Assembly: GCF_001043955.1 (NCBI RefSeq)
Contig: NZ_LABZ01000067.1
Coordinates: 1-36,911, forward strand
Direction of reading: 5' to 3'
DNA length: 36,911 bases
Origin: Methylobacterium tarhaniae
GTDB taxonomy: Bacteria; Pseudomonadota; Alphaproteobacteria; Rhizobiales; Beijerinckiaceae
In this document: positions 9,798 to 18,517 of the stretch, piece by piece
How positions within the stretch are numbered: the first letter of the stretch is position 1
Layout: every line of letters starts with the position of its first letter
The notes under the pieces: generated by a model
The model's database searches: none
Told to the model about the DNA's origin: nothing
Seen by the model: only the letters and a program-made list of their open reading frames with translations
Program-made: the position numbers and the translations under genes

Positions 9798-11489
9798 TCA
9801 GGCCGCTCGAACGGTGGCGAGGAAGCGAGCGACTTCGGCGCTAAGATGCTCGGATTGCCGTGACATCTCCGAGGCTGCCGACAGAACCTGACTGGCCGCC
9901 GCTCCCGTCTCCTCCGACGCCTGCGCCACACCAGCGATGTTGCCAGTCACCTCATTCGTCCCCGTCGAGGCCTGCGCGACGTTGCGCACGATCTCCTGCG
10001 TGGCCGCACCCTGCTGCTCCACTGCCGCCGCGATCGAAGTCGCCACGCTGTCAATCTCCCGGATCCGTCTGGTGATCCCGCCAATTGCTGACACCGCCTG
10101 CGCGGTGACCCCCTGAACCTCGCCGATCTGGCGCGCGATTTCCTCGGTCGCCTTGCCAGTCTGCTCGGCCAACGCTTTCACTTCGCTCGCCACCACCGCG
10201 AAGCCGCGGCCGGCCGCTCCTGCCCGGGCTGCCTCGATCGTGGCGTTGAGCGCCAAGAGGTTGGTCTGGCCGGCGATGCTCGAGATCATCCCGACCATGT
10301 CGCCGATCCGGGCTGCGTTCTGGCTAAGCGCCTGGACGAGGTGCGCGGTCTGGTCGGCCTCACCCACCGCCGCCTGAGCGAGATGGGCTGAGCCGGTCAC
10401 CTGCCGACCGATCTCCTGCACCGACGAGCCAAGCTCCTCTGCAGCCGCCGCGACCGTGTTGACGTTCGTAGACGCCTCCTCGGCAGCGGCCGCCACGGTG
10501 GTGGACTGGCTGGCCGTCTCCTGGGCGGTTGCCGTCATCTGCTGGGCAGTGGCCTGGAGTTCAGTGGCGGAAGACGAGACCATGCCGATGATGCCGCCGA
10601 CCGCACGCTCGAAGCCGTCGGCGAGTTCGATCATGGTGCGCTTGCGCTCCGCTGCAGCGGCTGCTTCGGCGCGATGCTTGACCTCGGCCTCCTCGGCGGC
10701 CTTGCGGGCGACCATGGCCTTGATGCCTTCAACCGCCTTGCCCACGGCACCGATCTCGTCGCCGCGGGCAGCTTCCTCGATCTCGGCGTCGATCTCGCCC
10801 CGAGCCATCCGCTGGAGTACGCCCACGAGGCTGCCGAGCGGACGCGTGATGCCGAAGACTACGATCAGAGCCGAGAGCACCATGGCGCTGAGAAGTCCGG
10901 CCAGGGAAGCGCCAATCAACACGGTCTTGGCCCTGGTCACGGCCTCCTCGGCATTGTCGCTAGCTTGGCGCAGCTCGGCGTTCAGCCGCTCGACACGAGC
11001 TTGGACGAACTCCCGCATTTTGGTGCGTGCGGCGGAACCGTCGATGAGCAGAACCTTGGCAGCGGCGTCGTTATCATTCTTGAGACCAAGAGCATTTGCC
11101 CTGTCTAGAGCCGCGAAAAATTCCTTGAGGATAGCCTGAAGAGACTGATTAGTGGCTTTCCGCTCTGGAGTATCAGCTAGAGTAAGTAGCGTATTTACCG
11201 CTTCGTTTGAGGCTTTCACAGCCGCGTCGTAGCGAGCTCGATACACGACCATCTCCTGCTCGCGCGTCTCAAGGATGATATTGCGCGCAAGGATAGCAGC
11301 GTCGTTGGTATTGACTTGAATGGTCATTATACGTTCAAGCCGGACTGCCTGCCTTTCAACAATCTCATGCGTCTGTCCAGCAAGTTGGTTGAGACCGCCG
11401 ATAGCGTAAAACACCAATCCCGCAGCGACGGCTGCCATGACTAAGAGTGGGACGGCAGCCTTAAAGAATATATTGTAATCGCGTAGCAT
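9798..11489 (-). CDS. Methyl-accepting chemotaxis protein
   Basis: A 563-residue transmembrane chemoreceptor. TM1 is about 9-31, then a helical periplasmic domain of about 160 residues (four-helix-bundle type), TM2 about 189-213, a HAMP domain about 213-266 and a long cytoplasmic coiled coil. The conserved hairpin tip that contacts CheA/CheW is [20 protein letters not shown] (404-423), continuing with the AGRGFAVVA block. Many Ala/Thr/Glu-rich heptads supply methylation sites. The ligand is unknown. No che genes are nearby. The ATG lacks a strong Shine-Dalgarno sequence, but a very good promoter lies upstream. A decayed relative's tail is at 19017-19190. Confidence 0.95.
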   Translation of the reverse strand: MLRDYNIFFKAAVPLLVMAAVAAGLVFYAIGGLNQLAGQTHEIVERQAVRLERIMTIQVNTNDAAILARNIILETREQEMVVYRARYDAAVKASNEAVNTLLTLADTPERKATNQSLQAILKEFFAALDRANALGLKNDNDAAAKVLLIDGSAARTKMREFVQARVERLNAELRQASDNAEEAVTRAKTVLIGASLAGLLSAMVLSALIVVFGITRPLGSLVGVLQRMARGEIDAEIEEAARGDEIGAVGKAVEGIKAMVARKAAEEAEVKHRAEAAAAAERKRTMIELADGFERAVGGIIGMVSSSATELQATAQQMTATAQETASQSTTVAAAAEEASTNVNTVAAAAEELGSSVQEIGRQVTGSAHLAQAAVGEADQTAHLVQALSQNAARIGDMVGMISSIAGQTNLLALNATIEAARAGAAGRGFAVVASEVKALAEQTGKATEEIARQIGEVQGVTAQAVSAIGGITRRIREIDSVATSIAAAVEQQGAATQEIVRNVAQASTGTNEVTGNIAGVAQASEETGAAASQVLSAASEMSRQSEHLSAEVARFLATVRAA

Positions 11490-11972
11490 GGCTGCACCGA
11501 ATTTCTTGTTTACCTCAATCGATTATAAGATATAACACCTAAATTATAGTTAACGATCGATCTGTAATCAATTTAATCGAATAATCGATTTAGATTACAA
11601 ATCGACGAAAAATTTCTGAAAAAAGAAAACGGATTGACAAAATATAAAGTAAAATTATCGTAAATATACAACATACAAATGGGCTAGTCGAGTTCCGTAC
11701 ACTGCATCTGTCGCAGGCTAGGGCTTTACCGGCTGACACGGCGGTCGGGGTTTACAGCCTGCTGTGGGCATGATGCTAGAATTCCCTGAGACTGCAGGGG
11801 TGAGGGTTGCGGTAGGCTCAACCCTGGGTGGGTTCAACACATCGCGCAACGTCTGCTTCCCGACCGTTCCATCGTCCGTGTGGCCGACTCGGGTCGATTG
11901 CGGAGAAGTCCGCTCGCGGATCGAAGGGCGGAGTCCGCGTGCCACCCGTTACAGACGCAGGTGGGCACGGTG
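11490..11972. other. AT-rich control region upstream of the chemoreceptor, then featureless DNA
   Basis: Positions 11500-11690 are strikingly AT-rich against the GC-rich surroundings and contain repeated ATCGAT/AATCGA motifs. One imperfect inverted repeat (TGTAATC ... GATTACA, 11563-11598) overlaps the -35 of the reverse-strand promoter. From about 11700 to 11972 the GC content returns to normal and I see no gene. Confidence 0.55.
11543..11571 (-). promoter_or_regulatory. Sigma-70-type promoter of the chemoreceptor gene
   Basis: On the reverse strand TTGATT (11566-11571) and TATAAT (11543-11548) are separated by exactly 17 nt, about 50 nt upstream of the start codon. The inverted repeat TGTAATC/GATTACA overlaps the -35 and could be an operator. 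Confidence 0.6.
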
Positions 11973-12209
11973 TCAGGGGCTTGGAGCCGTATTCTCGTCG
12001 TCGAGCCTTAGCGACCAGACCAAGGCCCCCAGGTCGTTAGTGAGCCAGACCAGGTTGGTGTCATCGGCAACCAGGAATTCGCCCTCGGCCAGGGCCGTAC
12101 TCATGGCCTCGGATGGACTGCTGGCCTTGATAACCCGTTCCAGCGTCGCGTGATCCGTCACGAGGCCATTCGGCTCACGCCAGCCGCGATGCAGCCGGAA
12201 CGTCTTCAC
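11973..12209 (-). CDS. Small protein of unknown function, downstream partner of 12206-12457
   Basis: A 78-residue protein beginning with GTG (MKTFRLHRGWREPNG). Its GTG overlaps the TGA of the preceding gene (GTGA), so the two are translationally coupled. The composition is soluble, with predicted strands around GEFLVADDTNLVWL and LGALVWSLRLDDE. No signal peptide or membrane span. The family is not recognised. The pair lies inside the repeat-bounded segment, on the same strand as the chemoreceptor. Confidence 0.6.
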   Translation of the reverse strand: MKTFRLHRGWREPNGLVTDHATLERVIKASSPSEAMSTALAEGEFLVADDTNLVWLTNDLGALVWSLRLDDENTAPSP

Positions 12210-12457
12210 TGATGATCCCCCTGGCCCTCCGACTCGCGCTCCTTGCGCCGCTCCTTCTTGCCGGGCCTTTTGTGCGGCAGGGCATCTTCCTCATCGCCAG
12301 CCCGCTCGGTCAGTGCGAAGGCGTGCAGACGCTGGGCCTGTTCCAGATCGTCATCGACACCATGGGTCAGCGCGTAGAAGGCGGCGCGCACGATCTGCTT
12401 CTTCGTGGCGTCCGGATGCTGGTCACGGACCGCCGCGATCAGGTCCTTCCGCTTCAT
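12206..12457 (-). CDS. Small basic protein, HU-like N-terminal helices (tentative)
   Basis: An 83-residue protein from ATG (MKRKDLIAAVRDQHP); a TTG eight codons upstream is an alternative. The opening DLIAAVRDQHPDATKKQIVRAAFYAL has the spacing and character of the first two helices of HU/IHF-type DNA-binding proteins, but the beta-arm region is absent, so this is only a resemblance. The C-terminus is charged and lysine/arginine-rich (KRPGKKERRKERE). It is coupled by a GTGA overlap to the next gene. Either could be a nucleic-acid-binding accessory; the function is unknown. Confidence 0.55.
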   Translation of the reverse strand: MKRKDLIAAVRDQHPDATKKQIVRAAFYALTHGVDDDLEQAQRLHAFALTERAGDEEDALPHKRPGKKERRKERESEGQGDHQ

Positions 12458-12562
12458 GTCGGGCTTCGCCAGCTTGCGCAATGTGGCCGCGAGGGCTGGA
12501 TGTCGGACATGGAATTACACCTTGGCTGGTTTCAAGGTTTATAGGCGATCGACCTTGCCATG

Positions 12563-12880
12563 TCACAGGAGGGGGAGGCCAATCACGCCTTCCCACCCAT
12601 AGCGGATCGCAGGCGCGGCGCTCCGAGGTCCGTACGTTATTCCTGCTGTCCATAGGGGCATGCCCATGCGGACATGCCAGGAATGCTGATCGCTCCAGAT
12701 GAGTCTCAGGGGGCTGCCAGAGGCACGCTCTAGCTCGAGGATGCCACTCACAGACCTGTAGCGCGTCGACGTGGACCGGTCCGGTGAAGCAGGCTTCAAT
12801 GGACTGGGCAGGGGGCTGCGGTTGTCGAGCTCCTTGAGTCTTTTTCTGACATCTGCATAGCTGACAAGGTTTCCTGACAC
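12563..12880 (-). CDS. Repeat-borne open frame of doubtful function
   Basis: A 105-codon frame beginning with GTG lies entirely within or at the edge of the right-hand dispersed repeat. The first part (SGNLVSYADVRKRLKELDNR) matches in frame the decayed copy at 6745, and the last part (PLWTAGITYGPRSAAPAIR) recurs in the repeats at 18897 and 21618. The ribosome binding site GGAGG is only one nt from the GTG, too close for normal initiation. It is probably part of a spreading repeat rather than a working gene, but the conserved frame across copies is a reason to keep it listed. Confidence 0.3.
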   Translation of the reverse strand: MSGNLVSYADVRKRLKELDNRSPLPSPLKPASPDRSTSTRYRSVSGILELERASGSPLRLIWSDQHSWHVRMGMPLWTAGITYGPRSAAPAIRYGWEGVIGLPLL

Positions 12881-13003
12881 CCTCCGAAACCACAGTGCTC
12901 GCGTAAGGCGCGTCAGCCTTGGCCGGTCCGCCGGCCTGTCGGGAATGGGTCGTTGTACTGACAGCTTGATCCAGGCGACGACACGACCGCTCGGGGTGGG
13001 AAG
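12589..13003 (-). repeat. Right copy of the dispersed repeat, MITE-like with terminal inverted repeats
   Basis: This 415-bp unit begins on the + strand with CTTCCCACCCATAGCGG and ends with the reverse complement of CTTCCCACCCCGAGCGG, so it has its own inverted ends of about 20 bp. The inner 345 bp match the left copy at 6627-6972 in opposite orientation. The first 90 bp match the copies at 18897 and 21618. It encodes no transposase, and I find no clear target-site duplication. The gene-free stretch 12482-13127 is otherwise empty. Confidence 0.7.
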
Positions 13004-13127
13004 GAGCTATCGGCCTGCCCCTCCTGTGATACGACAGGATTGAGCGCTTATGACCCTGTGGGGCATCGACGCCGAGGGTTTCATGTCCGTTTACGCGACC
13101 TCGATCGGGTGACGGGAATGGGGCTCC

Positions 13128-13625
13128 CTATCTCGGACCGCCACCACGACGCCTTGCGATCTCCTGGCCTTCCTCGTGGAGCGCACCCGACGGCGCCCGG
13201 GTGTCATCGGCGACCGGGTGCATGCCTTCGTTCGAGGCTCGCGACGTCGGACGGCCTGCGGCGGGATCGCCCGCGGCCTGTTTCATTGCGAGCGCTCGGC
13301 GGGCGTGCGAGGCCGTCGTACTGCGCCGCCGCTCGCGCTCCTTGCTGATACGCTTCACAGCGGCTGCGAGCAGAGCCGCTTTTTCGCGGGTCCCGCTATT
13401 ATCCGAGGCTGGGCGGATGCCGGAAGGTGCTGCCTTGCCCCGCACTTCTCGGCGCTGACGACGCGAAAGATCGCGAGCGCGATCACGCCGTTCGCGTAAG
13501 AGCCTGATCAGCTCTGAGATTTCGGCATCACCTTCGGCTGAAAGGTGCGGCCGACGGGAACGAGCGACCAGGTCTGCTTCGCTGGTGTCGAGAAGTCGTT
13601 GCTCACGGCGCCGCGATACCGACAT
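13128..13625 (-). CDS. Conserved basic protein of unknown function (rhizobial-type)
   Basis: A 165-residue, arginine- and alanine-rich protein starting MSVSRRREQRLLDTS. GGAGGA stands 3-4 nt before the ATG. The block RLLRERRDRARDLSRRQRREVRGKA followed by TREKAALLAAAVKRISKERERRR reads as two long charged helices or a coiled coil. From memory, proteins with this arrangement are common as hypothetical proteins in Rhizobiales. Its high charge suggests nucleic-acid binding, but no catalytic motif is present. Confidence that it is a gene is high; its function is unknown. Confidence 0.75.
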   Translation of the reverse strand: MSVSRRREQRLLDTSEADLVARSRRPHLSAEGDAEISELIRLLRERRDRARDLSRRQRREVRGKAAPSGIRPASDNSGTREKAALLAAAVKRISKERERRRSTTASHARRALAMKQAAGDPAAGRPTSRASNEGMHPVADDTRAPSGALHEEGQEIARRRGGGPR

Positions 13626-14201
13626 GCTTCCTCCGACCAGTTGTGCTATCGCACCGTCAACCATGTCAGGCGCAAGAAGTTTCCAATGCTCAACGACTAG
13701 GCAGGAAGCACTGCGCTCGCGCACACGGCAGAAGATCTACACGGGATGAAGCTGCCCGCTCGAACGTGCCGGCATCCGGATTTGACGGTTCGGATTGATC
13801 AGAAGGCGCGTGCTGTTGGCCACGGGCGGCATTTGCGTTGCCAGCGGCCAGCCGACCCGAAAACCCCTATAGGCATTGCTAGATCGCCCATCCCGGCAAC
13901 ACCCCTCAGCCTTCGACTCCCTCGACCTCACTCTCACTTGCGGCTTGAGCGGGGCCACGGGAACTGCGGCGTGTATCAAGACGAAACCTGCTGCACCGAG
14001 AACGGCGCGGAGCCCCCTCGCATGCTCGAGCATTCCAGCGACGGGACCATCACCTATGGTCTGATGATGCAAGGTGGAATAATCTAGGCGATCGGACGTA
14101 AGGGTCAGAAAGCAAGAAATACAAAAAATTGCAGAACAATTGGCGGAACCAAACGCCACAACGCGCGTCGTTGCCTGCGAATTCAAGAAAAGGTTTCCAC
14201 C
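13626..14201. other. Gene-free stretch before the sugar operon
   Basis: No open frame here has a convincing start or protein character. The final 100 bp (14090-14190) are relatively AT-rich and should hold the promoter of the SMP-30 gene, but I cannot fix -35/-10 boxes with confidence. Confidence 0.4.
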
Positions 14202-15095
14202 TTGGCCTCAGCCCCGTCGATCCATGTTCTCGACCCGAGCCGCTGCCATCTGGGTGAGGGTCCCAGCTACGATCCGGCGACTGATACGGCCTGGTGGGTC
14301 GACATTCTCGAAGCGCGCCTGTTCGAACGATCCTTGCGCGAGGGAGATAGCCCAGCCCGGATCCACACGCTGCCCTTCCTGGCGAGCGACGTCGCTGCGA
14401 TCGATGCTCACCGGCAGCTCCTCTCGGCGGAGGATGGGCTCTACGTCCGCACCATCAGCGATGGCTCGTTGAGCCGGCTGTGTCCGCTTGAGGCGGAGAT
14501 GGCCGGTAACCGTTCCAATGACGGCCGCGTCCACCCGTCCGGCGCCCTCTGGATCGGCACGATGAGCCGCGAGGCCGAGACCGGGCGCGGCGCGATCTAT
14601 CACGTCGCCGGGACCCGTGTGACTCGACTCTACGGAGGCCTGACCACGCCGAACGGCATCGCCTTCTCACCCGACGGGGCGACTGGATACTTCGTCGACA
14701 CCGAAGAAGGCGTCCTGCGGCGCGTCAGCCTCGATCCGGCCACCGGCCTGCCCGTGGCGGAGCCCGAGACCCACTACGATCACAGCCACGGCGAGGGTGG
14801 AATCGACGGGGCCGCTGTGGATGCGGACGGGTTGATATGGACCGCACGCTTCGGCGCGGCCTGCCTCGACGCCTACAGCCCGGAGGGTGAACGGGTGCGC
14901 ACGGTGCCGGTCCCCGTGCGTCAGCCGACCTGCCCCACCTTCGCCGGACGCAACCTCGACTGCCTACTGGTCACGAGCGGCTACGAGGGCATGGACAAGG
15001 CCGAGCGCGCTGCGGATCCGGACCACGGCCGCACGCTCCTCGTCGAGGTCGGCGTCCGCGGCCTGCTGGAGCCGGCCTTCCGCCTCGACGCCTGA
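14202..15095 (+). CDS. SMP-30/gluconolactonase/LRE family lactonase
   Basis: A 297-residue six-bladed beta-propeller hydrolase that opens sugar lactones such as gluconolactone. Family landmarks are HLGEGPSYD near residue 16 (metal-binding glutamate), NRSNDGRVHPSGALWIGTM near 103-121, TTPNGIAFSPDG (148-159) and GGIDGAAVDADG near 199-210 with the catalytic-site aspartate. The TTG start has AAAGG about 8 nt upstream. There is no signal peptide, so it is cytoplasmic. It heads an operon with a GH15 glycosidase (57 bp later) and an LLM flavin oxidoreductase. A lactone product from the third enzyme's type of chemistry would be its substrate. Confidence 0.9.
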   Translation: MASAPSIHVLDPSRCHLGEGPSYDPATDTAWWVDILEARLFERSLREGDSPARIHTLPFLASDVAAIDAHRQLLSAEDGLYVRTISDGSLSRLCPLEAEMAGNRSNDGRVHPSGALWIGTMSREAETGRGAIYHVAGTRVTRLYGGLTTPNGIAFSPDGATGYFVDTEEGVLRRVSLDPATGLPVAEPETHYDHSHGEGGIDGAAVDADGLIWTARFGAACLDAYSPEGERVRTVPVPVRQPTCPTFAGRNLDCLLVTSGYEGMDKAERAADPDHGRTLLVEVGVRGLLEPAFRLDA

Positions 15096-15152
15096 TGCTC
15101 TCCCGGATTGACAACGCGAAGGGCGGCCGACCGTGCCGCCAGAGGATCACAC

Positions 15153-16982
15153 ATGCCTGCCGCGGAAGACCGCCCCTACCAGCCGATCGAAGCCTACGCT
15201 CTCCTGAGCAACTGCGAAGGGGCCGCCCTTGTCGCCCGCGACGGGGCGATTGACTGGGCCTGTCTGGAGCGTTTCGACGCCGACCCGTCCTTCTCCCGCC
15301 TGCTCGACCGAGAGCGCGGCGGCCACTTCACGATCCGGCCCGAGGGGTGCTTCGAGACGACGCGGCAATATCTGAGCCGCAGCAACGTCCTCGAGACGAC
15401 CTTTACGACCGAGAACGGCTTCGTCACCTTGTACGACTTCATGGTCGGGGCGGAGAGCGGCGCCAATCGGCCGCGCCTCGTTCGCCTCGTCACCGGCGTC
15501 TCCGGCCACGTGGCGATGATCGCCACCTATCGTCCACTCGCAGGCTTCTCCGACAGTTTCGCGCCGCTCTCCATCGCGGGCGGGCGCGTCTCCGCGCCGG
15601 GTTGCCCCAGCCTCATCGGGAGCACGGATTTCGTGGCGGAAGACCACCGCGCGGTGTCGCGCTTCATCCTCGAAGCCCAGCAGGAGCATAGCTTCGCACT
15701 CTACCTCGCCGACGCCCCTGATACTCTGCCGGATGCCCGCGCCCTGATGGAGGACACGCGCCGCGCCTGGGTGCTGTGGACCCGCGATGCCGCCTATGTC
15801 GGCCCCCTGGCTGACGAGTTGATGCGTTCGGCCCTCGTGCTCAAGGGCCTGACCTACGAGCCGAGCGGCGCGATCGTGGCCGCTGCCACGACCTCGCTGC
15901 CCGAGGAGATCGGCGGCATCCGCAACTGGGATTACCGCTTCTGCTGGATCCGTGACGCCTGCTTGTCCTTTTACGTGCTGAAGAAGTTCGGCATGTCCCG
16001 GGAGGCGGAGGCCTTCTTCGGCTTCGTGTCCGCTTTGTGCGAGCGCGAGGAGGGCCAGCTCAAGCCGCTCTACAGCATCTCCGGCGAGGCCGATCTCTCG
16101 GAGCAGAAGATCGCGCACTTCGAGGGCTGGCGCGGCAGCGCACCGGTGCAGCACGGCAACGAGGCTGCCGAGCAGCATCAATCCGATGCATACGGGCAGG
16201 TGCTCGACCTGCTGTATCTCTACGATCGCCTCGGCGGCACCCTGTCGGATGACATGCGCCGGCACGGCGCACGTCTCGCCGACATCTCGGCGGCCCATTG
16301 GAGTGAGCCGGATGCCGGTCTGTGGGAACCGCGCAAGCCGGAAGAACGCTACCTGCACGCTGCGATCATGAACTGGGTCGCTCTCGACCGGGCGATCCGC
16401 TTGTTCGGCGAGACGCCGGATTGGTGCCGCGAGCGCGACCGGATCGTCGCCTTCGTCAACGGCGAGGCGGTTCATCGCGACGGCTACTACCCGCAGTATC
16501 TCGGCACGGACGCGGTCGACGCGGCCGTGCTGATCGCGCCGATGGTCGGCTTTCCCGTCGACGAGGCGGTCTTCGCGCGCACCGTCGATGCCGTGATCGA
16601 GCGGCTCGGGCACGGGCACCTCGTCTACCGCTACAAGAACGACGATGGACTGCCGGGCCACGAAGGCACGTTCCTCCTGTGCGCCTTCTGGCTCGTCGAT
16701 GCTCTGCTCTGGCTCGGCCGGGAGGAGGACGCCCGTATGCGCTTCGAAGCGTTGCGAGCGATGAAGAACGATGTCGGCCTCTACAGCGAGGAGGCGGCGG
16801 AGGACGGCGCGTTCCTCGGGAACTTCCCGCAGGCCTTCAGCCATCTCGGCTTCATCCACAGTGCGCTGATGCTCGACCTCTTCGAGCATGGCGGCCGCGC
16901 TGCGGTGCAGGGCACCTACGCCGACCGCTCCTTGCGCGAGACAGATGTCCGGCGCGCGCCCCGCATCGCGGGCGGTCGATGA
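15153..16982 (+). CDS. Glycoside hydrolase family 15 (glucoamylase/trehalase-like)
   Basis: A 610-residue protein of the bacterial GH15 type, which releases glucose from alpha-glucans or trehalose. The N-terminal beta-sandwich begins PYQPIEAYALLSNCEGAALV. The (alpha/alpha)6 barrel carries GGIRNWDYRFCWIRDA (254-269) and, further on, GNEAAEQHQSDAYGQV and GHEGTFLLCAFWLVDALLWL, the regions that hold active-site acidic residues in this family. The start is chosen at the ATG with AGAGGA 6 nt upstream, 45 nt inside the longest frame. No signal peptide, so it acts on an intracellular substrate such as trehalose or glycogen fragments. Trehalase versus glucoamylase cannot be decided by eye. Confidence 0.92.
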   Translation: MPAAEDRPYQPIEAYALLSNCEGAALVARDGAIDWACLERFDADPSFSRLLDRERGGHFTIRPEGCFETTRQYLSRSNVLETTFTTENGFVTLYDFMVGAESGANRPRLVRLVTGVSGHVAMIATYRPLAGFSDSFAPLSIAGGRVSAPGCPSLIGSTDFVAEDHRAVSRFILEAQQEHSFALYLADAPDTLPDARALMEDTRRAWVLWTRDAAYVGPLADELMRSALVLKGLTYEPSGAIVAAATTSLPEEIGGIRNWDYRFCWIRDACLSFYVLKKFGMSREAEAFFGFVSALCEREEGQLKPLYSISGEADLSEQKIAHFEGWRGSAPVQHGNEAAEQHQSDAYGQVLDLLYLYDRLGGTLSDDMRRHGARLADISAAHWSEPDAGLWEPRKPEERYLHAAIMNWVALDRAIRLFGETPDWCRERDRIVAFVNGEAVHRDGYYPQYLGTDAVDAAVLIAPMVGFPVDEAVFARTVDAVIERLGHGHLVYRYKNDDGLPGHEGTFLLCAFWLVDALLWLGREEDARMRFEALRAMKNDVGLYSEEAAEDGAFLGNFPQAFSHLGFIHSALMLDLFEHGGRAAVQGTYADRSLRETDVRRAPRIAGGR

Positions 16983-16999
16983 TGAGACGGGAGACCAGC

Positions 17000-17962
17000 A
17001 TGGCACGCATCGGCTACCACGCCTCGCACGAGCAGCACGCACCCTCCGCCCTCCTCCGCCACGTGCAGGCGGCGGAGGCGGCGGGCTTCGCCTGCGCGAT
17101 GTCTTCAGAGCACTTCAAGCCGTGGAGCAACGCACAGGGTCATTCGGGCCATGCCTGGTCCTGGCTCGGTGCCGCGCTGGCTACGACGCGCCTTCCCTTC
17201 GGCATCATCACCGCACCGGGCTACCGGCACCACCCGGCCGTTCTCGCGCAATCCGCTGCGACGCTCGCCGAGATGTTCCCCGAGCGCCTGTGGCTGGCGC
17301 TCGGCAGTGGTCAACGGCTCAACGAGGACATCACTGGCCTGCCGTGGCCGACCAAAGCCGCGCGCAATGCCCGGCTCGCCGAGTGTGCAAGCATCGTCCG
17401 TGCCCTTTTTGACGGCGAGACGGTCACGCATCACGGCAGTGTTACCGTCGTCGATGCGCACCTCTACTCACGCCCGAAATCCGCTCCGCTTCTCCTCGGC
17501 GGCGCTGTTACCGCAGCGAGCGCCCGCGCGGTCGGAGCCTGGGCGGACGGGCTGGTCACGGTCGGGATCAAGCCGGACAAGCTGCGCCCCGTAATCGAGG
17601 CGTTCCGTGAAGGCGGCGGCGCGGGTAAGCCGATCTTCCTGCAGACGAAGGTGTGCTGGGATCCCGACCCAGCGCGAGCGCTCGCCGAGGCTCACGCACA
17701 ATGGGCTAGCAACGCCATCGAGGGCGACGTGAATTGGGAGTTGCGGTGCCCGGAGGATTTCGAGACCGCCGCCCGCTTCGTGCGCCCCGAAGACATGCAC
17801 GCATCCGTGCGCATCTCGCACGATCTCGGGCAGCACGCGGCCTGGTTGACGGAACTCGCTGCGATGGGCTTTGCTGAGATCATCATCCATCAAGTTGGCA
17901 CAAAACAGGAGGCATTCATCGATACGTTCGGACAGAGTGTGTTGTCACAAATCGGTTTTTGA
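17000..17962 (+). CDS. LLM-class flavin-dependent oxidoreductase (F420-G6PDH-like)
   Basis: A 320-residue luciferase-like monooxygenase fold protein, beginning MARIGYHASHEQHAPS. GGGAG lies just upstream, and its start is 18 nt after the GH15 stop, so the genes are cotranscribed. Features include AAGFACAMSSEHFKPWS (27-43), LATTRLPFGIITAPGYRHHP and AEMFPERLWLALGSGQRLNE, typical of the subgroup annotated as glucose-6-phosphate-dehydrogenase-like LLM proteins. Whether it uses F420 or FMN is not visible. With a glucose-releasing GH15 and a lactonase, oxidation of glucose or its phosphate to a lactone is a reasonable proposal, but it is inference from context. Confidence 0.88.
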   Translation: MARIGYHASHEQHAPSALLRHVQAAEAAGFACAMSSEHFKPWSNAQGHSGHAWSWLGAALATTRLPFGIITAPGYRHHPAVLAQSAATLAEMFPERLWLALGSGQRLNEDITGLPWPTKAARNARLAECASIVRALFDGETVTHHGSVTVVDAHLYSRPKSAPLLLGGAVTAASARAVGAWADGLVTVGIKPDKLRPVIEAFREGGGAGKPIFLQTKVCWDPDPARALAEAHAQWASNAIEGDVNWELRCPEDFETAARFVRPEDMHASVRISHDLGQHAAWLTELAAMGFAEIIIHQVGTKQEAFIDTFGQSVLSQIGF

Positions 17963-18517
17963 TTAGAGTGGCTAAAATGCGCAAAATTGAAGAAATATTC
18001 GTGAGAATAATTTTGAGAAATCCTAGAGCTAGCAACTCAAGAGCTTAGAGCTTGGCTGTCCGCTATCAATTTCGTCAACGAGCAGATCCATTTCGCATAG
18101 CTGCTGCCGAAGGGGGCGGCTCTGAGACCGTCGAGCCAGATCGAGGTCTCGGCATCCCACCACCGGCCGTCGTCCAGGTGGAGGATCCGCTGCGGGTTAT
18201 CGCTTGGCCGGATTGTCCGAACGCGCTCGCATTGGATGTCTCGTGGTGGTTCAGATTGGGAATGCCCCTGGCTGGTCAGCCCCCATTGGAGCGGTCCGCC
18301 CTCACCCCCATGCATGGCGCACCTTGTCGCGCTGACGCATCGGGAAGGGAAGCACGTCCGCGGAATGCTCCGGGAGCACGGAGGACCGCAGGAGCCAGTT
18401 GCAGATGCAGATCGTCGGCAACAAGGTCAGCAACCCATTTCGTGAAATGGACAATGAACTAATTCCCGTAGGACACGTTGAGCCATGCCTTGGAAATTAG
18501 TCGACGGAGGTTCTGGG
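17963..18517. other. Intergenic stretch with a decayed HNH gene remnant
   Basis: After the sugar operon there is an AT-rich 80 bp, then the HNH fragment described separately. Positions 18230-18517 contain no further gene. The promoter of the secreted-protein gene at 18518 should lie at the right-hand edge. Confidence 0.45.
18118..18207 (-). pseudogene. Fragment of an HNH endonuclease gene
   Basis: In one reverse frame this reads RILHLDDGRWWDAETSIWLDG. That matches RVFHLGDGRWWDAEISGWRDG in the two intact HNH genes at 19993-20427 and 29233-29667. The zinc-binding cysteines and HNH residues are missing, and the flanking sequence has diverged. It is therefore a third, decayed member of the same local family. 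Confidence 0.75.

Noticed and set aside
11634..11661. A forward promoter TTGACA with a weak -10
   Set aside because: No forward gene follows for more than 2 kb; the -10 matches only four of six positions and the AT-rich DNA makes chance likely.
11764..12153. A 129-codon frame on the + strand
   Set aside because: It is partly antisense to the better-supported gene at 11973-12209 and lacks protein character.
13050..13112. A 20-codon frame (MTLWGIDAEGFMSVYATSIG)
   Set aside because: The upstream AGGA is about 10 nt away, no attenuator follows and no forward gene lies downstream; a chance frame is more likely.
15147..17042. A 631-codon open frame on the - strand
   Set aside because: It is the shadow of the GH15 gene in high-GC DNA. 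The + strand frame has conserved glycosidase motifs and a ribosome binding site.
18037..18315. A complete small gene on the - strand
   Set aside because: Only the central 25-30 codons match the HNH family; the rest is unrelated and there is no start signal, so it is listed as a remnant.
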